From contig JADJRC010000027.1 of assembly GCA_016712415.1 (NCBI GenBank), positions 1 through 64,000 on the forward strand: a DNA stretch of 64,000 nt. The letters run 5' to 3'. Source of the DNA: Lewinellaceae bacterium. Its GTDB lineage: Bacteria > Bacteroidota > Bacteroidia > Chitinophagales > Saprospiraceae. The translations under genes were made by a program, and so were the position numbers. Below are positions 44,656 through 57,800 of this stretch, one piece after another. Under the pieces are notes generated by a model. It worked only from the letters and a program-made list of their open reading frames with translations, did not search any database and was not told where the DNA came from. Numbering within the stretch: the stretch's first letter is position 1; every line of letters starts with the position of its first letter.

Positions 44656-47600
44656 ATGAAAAAGGTTTTCCCGTTTTTATGCTTTTACATTTATTCTAAC
44701 ACTCCTTGCAACCGGCATATTTGCACAAAGCAAGAGTTGGCTGGTAAAAATGCAAGACCCGGACGTCAATTTCTGGGAGCTGCAAAAAGAATTCAACGAC
44801 TACTGGAAAGACCGCACCGACTACAAAGGCAACGGCTATAAAGTGTTCAAACGTTGGGAGTATATCAATGAAACACGTGTATTGCCGGATGGAAAACTGC
44901 TGCCGGCGGATCACGTCCTGAAAGAATATGAGAAGTACATGGCAGAAGCCGCACAGCTCAAATCGGCTTCGGGCGCCTGGACTATCGTTGGGCCGACAAC
45001 CTATCCAACGAATAGCACGGGCCAGCCTACCGGCAAAGGAAGGGTAAATGTCATCGCTTTCCATCCAACCGATGTCAATACGCTGTTTATCGGCGCACCT
45101 TCGGGCGGTATTTGGAAAGCGTCAACGGCGGCGTCAATTGGACCAACCTTTCCGCCAATATTCCTATCTCGGAGTATCAGCGATCCTTATAAATCCTTCC
45201 AATCCGGATATTATTTACATAGGTACCGGCGACCGGGATTCAGATGACGCACCGGGAGTTGGCGTTTACAAATCCGCAGACGGAGGCGTTTCCTGGTTCC
45301 CATGAATGTAGGCATGGGCAATGTCACCGTGTGTATGCTGCTGATGCATCCTTCTGATCCGAATACCATGCTCGCCGCTACCTATCCCGGCATTTTTAAA
45401 ACTACGAACGGAGGTGTTACCTGGACGCAAACCCAGGCCGGCGACTTCAGGGATATCAAATTCAAACCCGGCGACCCCGATGTCGTGTATGCCACCAGAA
45501 TCACGACACCGGCACAATATTATCGGTCTGCCGATAATGGCACTACCTGGGGCCAGGTCACCACGCCCGTTTCCGGTGTCGGTTCCCGCATGGTCATCGG
45601 TGTTTCACCGGCCAATGCAGACTATGTATACCTGGTTCAGATTAAAAGTTCGGACGCGAATTTTAAAGCCTTGCTCCGGTCTGATGACAGTGGGCTTACC
45701 TTTTACAGAACAGTCGAACTCCCCAAATATTTTCGATTATGCTTGCGATGGAAGTGGTACTGCCAGTCAGGCGTCGTACGATCTGATTATCGACGTCGAC
45801 CGTACCAATGCCGAAATTGTCTATGTCGGCTCTATCAACAGCTGGAAAGTACCAATGGCGGGGTAAACTGGGAGCCCGGTCAGCAACTGGGTAGGCAGCA
45901 CCTTTTCTCCTGGAAACCCGGATTTAATTGTGCCGCATCTGTGCACGCCGACCACCACTGGTACGAGTGGTCGCCGTTGCACAGCCCTGCAAGGTTATCC
46001 CTGGGCCACGACGGCGGATTGCGTATACCGCCGACGGCGGCACAACCTGGACAGACATCACCACCGACCTGGCTATCGGTCAGGTGTATAAAGTCGGTCA
46101 AAGCGCGCAGACAGCGAATAATATTATCGCAGGCTTTCAGGACAACGGGGTTTCGGCAACCAGCAACGGAGTCAGCTTTACCACTGTCGGGGGAGGCGAT
46201 GGCGGCGAGTGTGCCATTAATTACACCAACTCCAATTTTTGTTACAGGGAGTCACAGATAGGCAATTTGTCGCGTTCGTCAGCCGGTCTTTTTCAGTTCT
46301 TATTCCAATATTATTTCCGCTATTAACGATCAGGCGGCATTTATTGCACCATACATGCTCCACAAGACCAATCCGGGTACCATGTTTTTTGGGCGGAAAA
46401 ATGTATGGCGCAGCACAAAATGTCGATGCCATTCCATCCGGTTCGGTGACCTGGGAGGTCATCAGTGCGTTTGCCGCAGGCACAACCATCAGGGTCGTGG
46501 AGCAGTCTCCGGCAAACCTGAATATCGTATATATTTCCAGAGGGGTCCGGTTCAGGTCTGCGCTGTACCGGTCGGACACGCCAACGCCGCCGCCAATGCT
46601 GTGGTTTGGAACGCCATAACCAAGCCCGGCGGACTAACGGTGACCGATATTAAAGCGCACCCGTCGATGAAAATATTGTATTTGCCACTGCCAGTATGCA
46701 GGTTTTCAAATCCACAAACAAGGGCATAACATGGGCAGACATCACCGGTAACCTGCCAGCACTGTTTGTCAATTTTTGGTGCTCGACAAGGACGCCAACG
46801 AAGGTATCTATATCGGCAACCAAACCGGCGTATGGTACAAAGATGCCACCATTGCGGAGTGGGTACTGTTCAGTTCCGGGTTGCCGCCGGTGGATGTGCG
46901 GGAGTTGGAAATCTACTACGATGCCAACCCCGACAACAGCCGGATTACCGCAGCCACCTATGGCCGCGGGATTTGGCAAAGCGACCTGATTGAAGTCAAT
47001 GTCATCAATTCGTCCAATTTGGTCGCAACATCCATCAGCACTACCCAAATTGACCTCTCCTGGACGCTCAATGCATCGGGTGACAACGTACTCATTGCCA
47101 CTTCTCCAACCACCATCTTCGGTGTACCGACCGACGGTACGGCATATACCGCCGGCAATACCCTGCCGGGTGGCGGAACGGTCATTTATGTTGGCAACCT
47201 GGTTAACTTTAACCATACCGGATTGAGCCCGGCACCAACTACTGCTACAAAATTTGGGTCTGTCAACGGCAGCAATCAATATTCGGCAGGCTTGCCGCCT
47301 GTTTGCGCCAGCACGTTCTCGCACAACTGGACGGGTAATGTCAATACCGACTGGTTCAATACCGGAAACTGGGGCCCTGGTACCGTGCCGACGACCCTGG
47401 ATGGCGCGTATTTCCCGGCCGGACGCCCCAACTACCCACTGATTGACGCCGCCGGCGCTACCTGTAACCACCTGACGATCGAATCCGGCGCCTCGGTAAG
47501 CATGCATAATTCAACATCCTACATTCTTCGGGTTTCGGGAAACTGGACGAACGACGGGACGTTTAATCGCGGTGTCGGTACGGTTGAATTCAATGGAACC

Positions 47601-50600
47601 AACGCACTTCAAAAAATTACAGGAACATCATCAACTGACTTTTATGTCCTGCGGGTGGACAAGGGATCTGACGACAATATCCTGGATGCGATAGCGCAGA
47701 TTACTTTAAATGCGGCGGTAGACGCCCCACTCGCCTTGATATCGGGAACGTTCCGGCTGTCGAATGCTGCGAGTACAATCACCGCTATTACAGCAAACGG
47801 CCAGTCTGCTGCCAACGCATTGGGTTTCAACAAACGTATTTGGTTAGCGCCGGCACCTTGAATATAAATTCACGCTGGAGAATCAACCAAGGCGAGTTGA
47901 GAATAACAGGTGGTACGGTGAATATCGGCAATGCCAACAATATGGAAGTTGATTATCTTAACTTCCGAGCGATTATCCTCGAAGGAGGGGCGCTGAATGT
48001 TTCCGCAGGATATGGGGCAATGCCTCTAACCAGAGCTCAACAGGTATTATCGCTATATCCGGAGGAACCATGACCGTGGGCGTATTCTCCAACGGTTTTG
48101 CAAGAGGTATGCTGGAGGCCGGCCCGAACTGCATTTTTTTTCAGCAAGTGGCGGTACTATAGTAATTCAACGGAGCAACGGCCATACGCAACAGTACCTT
48201 AATCAATCAACGATTTCATCGGTTACCGGAGGTTTATTGCAAATTGGAAATGCCGCTACCCCCCTCAAATCAAACGGTCCGAATCAACAGCACCGTCCCG
48301 GTGTACAACCTGACGGTAAATGCAACCAACTCGCCGACAGCGCAATTGCTTACCAATGGCTTAACTGTACTAAATAACCTGACCATTTCAGGGGGTACGT
48401 TGAATGCCAACAACCTGAACCTGAATGTCGGCGGGCATTGGACCAACAACGGCGCGTTCACCCCGGGCACAGGAACGGTCACCTTTGACGGAATGGGAAA
48501 TCAAAATCTCGGCGGCGGCCATGCACCCTCATTCAACAATCTCACGCTCAATCATGCCAACGGGCTTACGCTGAGCGGCGGAGTTGATGCAACCGTAAAT
48601 GCAACACTTACGCTGACGTCCGGTGTCATGGCCACCGGCGGCAATAAACTCATCATACCTGCAACAGGCGCTGTTGCCAGAACCTCCGGCCATATTTTTT
48701 GGCCAACTGCAAAAACATGTGGCCAGCGGCTCGAAGCATCAGCCGTACCTTCGAAATCGGTGATGCAGCGGCCGCTAACTACACGCCCGCTACAGTTACC
48801 TTTGAATCCGTCTCTACGCCCGGCAACGTGATAGCACAGTCCGTTTCGGGCGATCACCCGCAGATTGGGTCCGCGACACTCAATGCTTCCGAGGTGTCAA
48901 CCGCTATTGGTTGCTGACCAACAGCGGAACCGCCTTTACTACATACGATGCTGTATTTAACTTTCTGACTGCCGACGTAGATCCTGCCGTCAATACTTCA
49001 ACCCTGGTTTGTGGAAAGTATGATGCGCCAAACTGGACCTATCCAACCATTGGAGCCAGAACGGCGAATAGTACGGAGATTACAGGTGTTGCCGCCTTCA
49101 GTGGTTTTCAACTGGCGGAACCTGCATGTACAGCGCCGGACGTCCCGGGGCTGGCCGCTACGGTCAATCCAACCTGTGCAGGTCAGCCAACCAACTTAAG
49201 TATTGCCACAGGCAATTTGAATGGAGCAGCCGACTGGCAGTGGTATTCGGGTGCTTGTGGTGGCACGCCCGTTGGAACGGGGTCAAGTGTGAACGTTTCG
49301 CCTGCCGGCACTACTACATACTTTGCAAGGGGCGAAGGCGGCTGTGTCGTTACGCCCGGTTGCGGAAGTATTTCCATTACCGTGAATGCAAACCCGATTG
49401 TCGCACCGTCGCCGTCACCGGCGTCGGTTTGTGTCGGCAGCATCCTCAATATAAGTGGGAATGCCGGCGGCTCGGGCAACTATACGGCAAACAGCTGGAG
49501 TTGCTCGGGATGCAGCGGTCTGGTCGCGCTCAGCAATGTCGGCACGCCTACGCTTCAGGTAGACGCTGTTGGTGGTGCGCCCGGCTCGGCCACGCTCACC
49601 TACCAGGTTACGGATGATAACGGCTGCACCGCTTCTGCCACCGTAGCGCTCACCATTAATGCACGGCCGGTACCGACGTTCACCGCATCCCCCGGCGCCA
49701 GTGTTTGTGTGAATACAGGTGTCACTTATACTACCCAGTCGGGGCAATCCAATTATGTGTGGAGTGTGCCGGGCACGGCGGGAGTGGACTACACCATCAC
49801 CTCAGGTGGCATCGGCAGCACGGACAATACCGTCACCTTGCAATGGCTGACTTCGGGCGGCAAAACAGTGACGGTTAATTATACCAATGCGAACGGCTGC
49901 TCGGGTGCCAGCCCGGCGTCAAATACCACCACGGTGAGTGCGTTGCCGACGATATCCAACGCAGGGAGCAACCAAACCATTTGCGCAAATGGCAACGCGC
50001 ACTTTCTGCCAATACTCCCGTGGTAGGTACAGGTCTCTGGAGTGTGGTCAGTGGACCGAGTACAAGTCTCAGCCAGTTTGGCAACGCATCTCTTCCTTCC
50101 GTGAATTTCGTGCCGGCAGGCGGCCGGGCGCCTACCTGATTCGCTGGACCATTTCCAACCCGCCCCTGTGCTGCTTCGACCAGTGAACTGACGGTTACGG
50201 TAGTGGCGACACCAACATTTGCCAATGCCGGTTCTGCCCAATCGATTTGTGCAAACAGAGCGCAACGATGGCGGCCACACGCCGGTCGTAGGCACGGGTA
50301 CCTGGAGCATATCGGCTGGTCCTAACTTCTTCTTCGAGCCAGTTCAGCAATGTCAACAACCCTGGCGGCTATGTTCACCCCGACTACATCGGGCGTTTAT
50401 TTATTGGCGTGGAGCATCACCAACCCGCCTTGCGCGCCATCGGTAGATGCTGTAACGATTACGGTGAACGCCCTGCCGGCCACGCCGACAATCACGCCCG
50501 ACGGTCCGACGACGTTCTGCGCCGGTGGCAGTGTGCAGTTGACAAGTTCTGCCGCGGATGCCTATTTGTGGAGCAATTCAGAGATGACGCAAAGCATTGT

Positions 50601-53553
50601 GGTGACGACAAACGGTTCGTACACGGTTCAGATAACGGACGTCAACGGCTGCACGGCCACATCAGCGCCGACAGCAGTAACGGTGAACGCCCTGCCTGCC
50701 ACGCCGACGATCACGCCCGACGGTCCGACGACGTTCTGCGCCGATGGCAGTGTGCAGTTGGACGAGTTCGGTTGCAAGATGCGTATTTGTGGAGCAATTC
50801 AGAGATGACGCAAAGCATTGTGGTGACGACAAACGGTTCGTACACGGTTCAGATAACGGACGTCAACGGCTGCACGGCCACATCAGCGCCGACAGCAGTA
50901 ACGGTGAACGCCCTGCCTGCCACGCCGACGATCACGCCCGACGGCCCGACAACGTTCTGCGCCGGCGGCAGCGTGCAGTTGACAAGTTCGGTTGCAAATG
51001 CGTATTTGTGGAGCAATTCAGAGATGACGCAAAGCATTGTGGTGACGACAAACGGTTCGTACACGGTTCAGATAACGGACGTCAACGGCTGCACGGCCAC
51101 ATCAGCGCCGACAGCAGTAACGGTGAACGCCCTGCCTGCCACGCCGACGATCACGCCCGACGGCCCGACAACGTTCTGCGCCGGCGGCAGCGTGCAGTTG
51201 ACAAGTTCTGCCGCGGATGCCTATTTGTGGAGCAATTCAGAGATGACGCAAAGCATTGAGGTGACGACAAACGGTTCGTACACGGTTCAGATAACGGACG
51301 TCAACGGCTGCACGGCCACATCAGCGCCGACAGCAGTAACGATGAACGCCCGCCTGCCACGCCGACGATCACGCCCGACGGCCCGACAACGTTCTGCGCC
51401 GGCGGCAGCTGCAGTTGACAAGTTCGGCAGCGGATGCCTATCTGTGGAGCAATTCAGAGATGACGCAAAGCATTACGGTGACGACAAGTGGTTCGTACAC
51501 GGTTCAGATAACGGACGTCAACGGCTGCACGGCCACATCAGCGCCGACAGCAGTAACGGTGAACGCCCTGCCCACGCCGACGATCACGCCCGACGGCCCG
51601 ACGACGTTCTGCGCCGGCGGCAGCGTGCAGCGTTGACAAGTCCGGCAGCGGATGCCTATCTGTGGAGCAATTCAGAGATGACGCAAAGCATTGTGGTGAC
51701 GACAAACGGTTCGTACACGGTTCAGATAACGGACGTCAACGGCTGCACGGCCACTTCAGCGCCGACAGCAGTAACGGTGAACGCCCTGCCTGTAGCAAAC
51801 GCCGGATCTGGCACCGACGAATGCGACTTAGAACTGACGCTTGCCGCCGTACCAAGCGTGGGCACAGGTACCTGGACATACACAGGTCCGGGTACAGCGA
51901 TGTTTGCGCCTGATGCCAATGACCCGGCGGCGGTAGCGACGGTAACGGCGTTCGGGGTCTATATGTTTACGTGGACGGAAGTAAACGGGGCATGCACGGA
52001 CGACGAGACGGTGTCGGTAAACTTCAATGCTCCCCCTGCCGTCACCCTCAACGACCCGGCAGACGTTTGCCTGACCGGCGCTGACATGAACTTTACCGGC
52101 ACGCCAACAGATGCCAACGGTTCATTCACGACGACGGCAGGTGCAGGATTTACGGATAACGGAAATGGCACAGCGGTACTGGATGTGAGCGCGGCAGGGA
52201 TAGGCACATACGATGACATATACCTATACCGACGGCAACGGATGTATGGCATCGCAAACGGTGAGCGTATCGGTTACCTCCTGCGCACTCAACTTCACCG
52301 GCCGTGTCATTTGGGAAGCCGATCACCTGACCACCATGACTGGTGTTAAGGACGCAACGACGACCCTTAGTGGCGACGACAACGATACCGATATCACGAA
52401 TGTGACGGGCGATTATTCACTGGATGCTGCCATGGGTACAGAGTTTGAGATCAAGCCGGTCAAAAACAAGCCGATGCCGTTTGCAATCAACGGCCTGACC
52501 GCAGGGGATGCCTCCCGGGTACAACAGCACGTGATCGGGGCATTCCCCTTCACCGATCCGTACAAACTGATTGCGGCAGATGTCAACAAGTCCAATTCAG
52601 TGACGGCGCAGGACGCCAGTCTGGTTTCGCAAGCCGTTCTTGGCAACCCGATCGCGCAGGGTTTTTTCATCAACACGACCTGGCGCTTTGTGCCGAAAGC
52701 CTATGTGTTCCCGAATCCGGCAAGTCCATGGGGATTCCCGGAAAAGATTGTGCTGACCGGCGTGAGCGGTTCGCTGACCGACCTGGATTTCATCGGTGCA
52801 AAGTTGGGTGATGTGAACAACACGGCCAATCCGGCCAACCTGGTACCCACCACGCCGCCCAACCTGATCTGGAAAGTACAGGACCGGGTGCTGGAACAGG
52901 ATGCGGAATTTGTTACAGAATTCAGCGCATACAATTTCGATGCCCTGCTGGCCTTGCAATTCGGCCTGAACTTCGATCCGTCAAAACTCCAGTTGCTGGG
53001 TATTGAAACGATTGCCGGCAGTCCGATGGACGTGGGCAACTTTGGTACCTACAATGCGGCGGGAGGCGAGGTTCGCGCCCTGCTGGCCATGGCCCAGACG
53101 CTGTCGGTGCCTGATGGAACGCCGGTTTTCCGCCTGAAATTCAAGGTGTTGGACGACGAAATGAAGCTGAGTGAGGTACTGTATCTGGATGAATCGGTAT
53201 TGCCGGGCATTGCCTACAACAGCGCGTTTGCGGAGTCGGGTGTGGAGATGATTTTCCTGACATCTACCGGAACAGGCGACCCGAATGGAGGCAGTGGTTT
53301 GTACTTATTCCAAAACCGGCCCAATCCGTTCAGCGGTACTACAACGATCGGTTTTGTATTGCCGGAAGCCTGCGAAGCGCAATTGCGCGTGTTCGACGTG
53401 TCGGGGCGACTGGTAGCAGAACGCGCCGCGCAGTACCCGGCAGGCAAGCAGGAAGAAATGTTTGATTTGAAAGGAGTTACGGGCGTTTTGTACTATGAAC
53501 TGATTACGCCGTTCGGCACCCTGAGCAAGCGGATGCTGTTGACGGGAAAATAG
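44656..53553 (+). CDS. Giant T9SS adhesin: BNR/VPS10-like repeats, Ig-like tandem repeats, dockerin/cohesin tail; heavily frameshifted
   Basis: About 2,960 residues if repaired. The signal peptide MKKVFPFLCF...LTLLATGIFAQS needs one shift near 44687. Residues to about 800 carry sortilin/BNR-type repeats (YKSADGGVSWFP, IFKTTNGGVTWTQTQAGDFRDIKF, RSADNGTTWGQV). A fibronectin-like and Lectin/beta-strand part follows (WTGNVNTDWFNTGNWGPG). Then come Ig-like domains (VCVGSILNISGNAGGSGNY), six 73-residue tandem repeats at 50464-51778, a dockerin-like pair (DASRVQQHVIG, DVNKSNSVTAQDASL), a cohesin-like domain and a type A T9SS tail (LFQNRPNPFSGTTTIGFVLPEACEAQ). More than ten indels lie between 45.1 and 52.2 kb. 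Probably surface adhesion. Confidence 0.72.
50464..51778 (+). repeat. Six 219-bp tandem repeats (73-residue Ig-like units)
   Basis: Unit starts (gtgaacgccctg) lie at about 50464, 50683, 50904, 51123, 51342 and 51560. Each encodes PTITPDGPTTFCAGGSVQLT...DAYLWSNSEMTQSI then VVTTNGSYTVQITDVNGCTATS. Adjacent units are over 95 percent identical. Single-base length differences shift the frame between units, probably read or assembly errors. Confidence 0.88.
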
Positions 53554-53585
53554 ATTTCAGCAAAGAGGTTGATTCATGAATGGAG

Positions 53586-53614
53586 CGCCTCCCGGACATC
53601 GCGTCCGGGAGGCG
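53586..53614 (+). terminator. Hairpin after the giant T9SS gene
   Basis: Twelve-bp perfect stem (53586-53597 with 53603-53614) closing a 5-nt loop, 32 bp after the stop. No U-tract, so a hairpin-only terminator. Confidence 0.65.
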
Positions 53615-53848
53615 TTCTGGTAAAGAGGATGCAGTTCACGTCGTCGTTTTCCCGGTTCACTCCAGTGTGCAGGGTATTTTACTGATTTTCATTTGAGTGG
53701 AAGGGTTTCAGTCCTGTACATTACGCTCATACAAAGGGCGCCGATGAATTGTTCCGGCGTCCGGGCGTAAAAATAGTTGGTTACAGGGCAGGCGTGTGCA
53801 CGGCGACGCGCGGCGCCTGCCTGATTTCCTCACCACCAAAGCTGAGTT

Positions 53849-54088
53849 ATGCCAGGGAAAAAGAAAATAACTGCCATGTACTCCAATCCTGCTGCCTGGT
53901 GGAGTACCCTGCCGGGCTACTGGAAAAAGGCCTTTAATGAAGCTATTCTGGGTCGGGAGGCAACGGAACAACCGCCTCAGGAAGATGTCATGAAGAACCT
54001 GCAAAACATCAGTGTTCTGCGCTTCTCCGGACCGAATGCGCCTTTTCCCAATATGCGCCTCTTGGGTATTCGCTGTTTGAGAGGGTGA
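53849..54088 (+). pseudogene. N-terminal remnant of a leucine-rich-repeat protein
   Basis: From ATG 53849, or 53879 (MYSNPAAWWSTLPGYWKKAF), the product reads NEAILGREATEQPPQEDVMKNLQNISVLRFSGPNAPFPNMRLL and stops at 54088. The WW..LP..WKKAFNEA...L..L..LRF pattern resembles the N-terminal cap of Bacteroidota LRR (Roc-COR-type) proteins. No repeats follow. Assigned from resemblance only. Confidence 0.4.
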
Positions 54089-54878
54089 TTCCGGTATACA
54101 AACGATTTTGTCGCGACAAACAATTGCGCCCCGCTATACCATATAACTTTTCAAAACAGTTGTTTTGAATTATGTAAAAGTATTGTTATATTTAAGTGTT
54201 TGTATGATAGGTGTTTTAATGTATTCTTTTTCGACGAAAATAAACTTGTCTAAAGCATTGATAGTCAAAATCTAATCCTTAGAATGGCCTTAGAATGGTA
54301 AACTTAACCTTTGTTATTCGCACTAATTTATAGGCTTGGCTTTATGTTTGCCAATGATTTCTACATTTTTAATCGCTTTATAAACCTTATGGGTGAGGAA
54401 TGCTTTTGAAGCATTTGCAATGCAATTAATTTTCCAGCGTACGGCTATTCTCTCGCTCCATCATTAATTTATCCTGTTATTTTCCGATTGTAAGGTTATA
54501 CCAATAACCGTTCGGTTTTTATGCCGATTCATATGCTTTTTTTAATCCATATCTCTGAAAGTTTAATTAGGTTTCCATGTTTATACATATACTTCCATAT
54601 GTATTCCTTTGCTTGCTTACTATGGCCCTTGTTACAAGTGTCCAATGCCTCCTGTGGTGCAAGCAATTGAAAATATCCGCAAACCATTCCACGCGCCATT
54701 TCGCTGCTTCAGGCGATAAGGTATTACTATCCACAACTCTATCGGGCTTCCTGCCCTGCTGTACCAAGGTGCAGATATTGGCTATTCAGGCTGGTTTTTC
54801 CTGATGAATAGTGCTCTATGAACCTGATAATTTGATTATTCAATTTTCCTTATTTCTGTTTATCCATCCCCATCGGTT
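54089..54878. other. AT-rich intergenic region upstream of the beta-helix gene
   Basis: No gene supported. The stretch is distinctly AT-richer than its surroundings. A short ORF from 54577 has no features of a real protein. It probably holds the promoter and a long leader for the giant gene at 54879, but no unambiguous -7 box was chosen. Confidence 0.45.
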
Positions 54879-57800
54879 ATGAAAAATAACTTCTACGCAA
54901 TGTTTTTTGTGAAAAGCACTCAGTCCTCAATTCGGGGATTGTTGATTGCTGCCATTTTCACCCTGCTGTTGTCCTCGGCCGGACAGGCACAATGCGTCTT
55001 GCTGAATGACAATTTCGATGCGAACCCGGTTTTGGCAGCAGTCAACACCGATGGGGCATGGTACCCCGACCGCTACCGGCCTGCCGGTTTTGCGATGGAT
55101 AATTTGGGTGGAGAAAACGTCCTGAAAATATCCATTGATGGCATCAACGATGGCGCCCTGAATCGCCCAAGTGGCCAGCAGGGTACTTTCTATAACACGC
55201 AGGGGCGAAAGATTAACCAGTGTGGGAAGTGTGTCACGTTGCTCAGAGGAGAAATTTATATTCCGTCAGACTGGGCAACGAAGCATCGGCGCACCGATAT
55301 GTGGGCAACTACTTTTACAATTGCTGATGCAGCGTTGGATTATCCGATCATCGGTTTTGCAAATGTAGACGGCGTATCACCGACCCTTCGGTATTGGGAT
55401 GGCTCCGGCCTCGGGGTCTGGGTAAATGTTGCCGGCCTGGTATACGATACCTGGATCACATTGGAGTCCTCTCTCTCAGGAGGTAACATTGTTTACAAAG
55501 TAAATAATGTAATAGTTGGTACTGTTCCTTCGGCCAGCTCTGTTTATTTCGGCAATATCATCATGCAGGCTTATAACTTTAACGACCCTGCGCTCCCGCT
55601 TGTGAATCAAAGTACCGACTCTTATGATGCATATTGGGATAATTTGTACACTTCAGGAAATACCGGAGCGAATATCGTACTGAATACCACCACGCTTGAG
55701 TCATTCTGCTCTTTGCAGGAAGCTATTAATGATGCCGGCACCCTGGCCGGGCATACGCTTCAACTGGAGGGGAACCTTACAGAGGATATTATCTCGCTCA
55801 ACAAAGCCCTGACCATTGACGGTAATGGTAAAATCCTTACCTCAACTTCAATAAATTACGGCATTGAGGTATCTGTGGCAGGCGCCACGATCCAGGACCT
55901 GACGGTGGAAACGGCAGGCACTTTTGGTATTCATTCGACTTGCGGATCAGACAACCTCGCGCTCACTAATGTAACGGTAGACAATTGCGGCGGCACAGGT
56001 ATCGCCCTGAACGGCTCTGACAATTGTGTGCTCACCAACATCACCTCCACCAATAATGGCGGCAACGGCGTTTCCATAACCAATTGTGACAACCTCACGA
56101 TCAACGGCATAACCACCAGCGGGAATGCCTTTGGAGGCGGTTTCAACGCCGGTATCGGTTTGTTTACCAGCAGCAGTACCTGTCCGCCGGCCGGGATCAA
56201 TGGATTTACGCTCACGGGCACTATAAGCATCGCCGAAAACGTAAAGGTTTATGCTCAAAAAGAAAATGCGGCTGATGTGATTACCGGCCTGAGCGGCAGC
56301 TCGATAGAATGGGCTGTGGGAACCAGTGCCACGGATCGCTCTTACTGGCCCGACAAAGCTACAGCCTATGCGGTAGTGGATGCACTCTTCGAGGCGCCCT
56401 ACAACCTGCCGAACACCACCGTGTTTGTGGAGGAAGTCGCTACCGACAATCTTTATGTCGACGATGACCCCAACGGTGATGCCACACCGCCGATGTCGAT
56501 CCAGACGGCCGTGAATTTTGCAGCTTCGGGCAAGACTGTCTTTGTTGAAGACGGCATCTTTAACGAAAGGATAACCGTCACTAAATCGCTGACTATCGAC
56601 GGAAACGGCATGGCATCAACTGTACTGTATGGTACCGGTCTTCCTGCAGGCGCCAGCGGTATTACCATCAGTAGCGGTATTACCAATGTCACCATCCAGG
56701 ACCTTGGCGTAACTGCATTTACGGGCAGCTCTCCGAACAGCACCGGAGGTATATATGCTGTCGGCGGCAATAATAACCTGACCCTCAAGCACCTCGACGT
56801 GAGCAATAACCCCAGTTGCTCCGGTATCTATATCGAGGGAAATGCAGGCGTCAGCGACGTTATGATCGACGACGTAAAATCACACGGGCACGGCAGCGGA
56901 GCCCGGGGCATAGTCATTTGGAACGGCTTGAAAAGTAATATTACCATCCAAAACTGCGAAGTGTACAGCAACAACTGCTGTGGCATCGAACTTCAGGATG
57001 GTACTGCCACAGGCGTCACGCTGTTTAACAACAACGTTCACGACAATGCCGACAGCGGCATTAGTCCCATTGGTCTGACCGGACCTGGCGCCAACCTGAT
57101 CGACATGAATACGGTCACCAATAATGGCCGTTTTGGCATTGAGATCAAACTGCCCAACGGCTCAGGCGCCACCTCAGGCCCCGGCAGCATTGTTGTGCAA
57201 AACAACACGGTGACCCGTAACACCACCATTATCCCCGAAACACGTGACATCGCCGGTATTGCAGTGTATCGCCGCGGGTACGTCATCGGCAACAACAATG
57301 TCAATATTCCCACGGGCGTGGTGGTGCAGAACAACACGGTATCGGGCTACACGCAGCCGAGCAGCAGCGATGGCTTTGGTATCGTCATTGAAGGCACCAA
57401 TCATACAGTTAGCGGTAATATAGTATCCGGCAACAATGTCGGGATTCAACAACAGGCCGGCCACCTGCCTTATGTGGAAAATACAGGAACCGACGGCGAT
57501 CAGAGCAATCTGGCCGACCTGTATTTCGGGCGTGGCAACGCTCCGTTTACTTGCGGGAATACCATTAGCGGTAATACGTTAAGTAGTAATACGGTTAATA
57601 CCCGCGATGTGGGCGCCGGCGTGAATACATTGGCAGGCGTTGTGAAAAATACCAACACAGGCGAGACATTCTGCTCCATCCAGGGGGCTAACGACGACTC
57701 CAATACACTCAATGGGCACTCGATCGAAGTGCCGGCAGGTACTTATGTGGAGAATGTAACTATTACCAAATCACTCAACATTCTCGGGCCAAATGCAGCA

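Noticed and set aside
50464..51778. Possible CRISPR array
   Set aside because: The repeats are 219 bp, contiguous and coding (Ig-like units) with no spacers.
54577..54804. A 75-residue ORF in the AT-rich gap
   Set aside because: Its composition is unlike neighbouring proteins, with no signal peptide continuity, no domain and no regulatory context.
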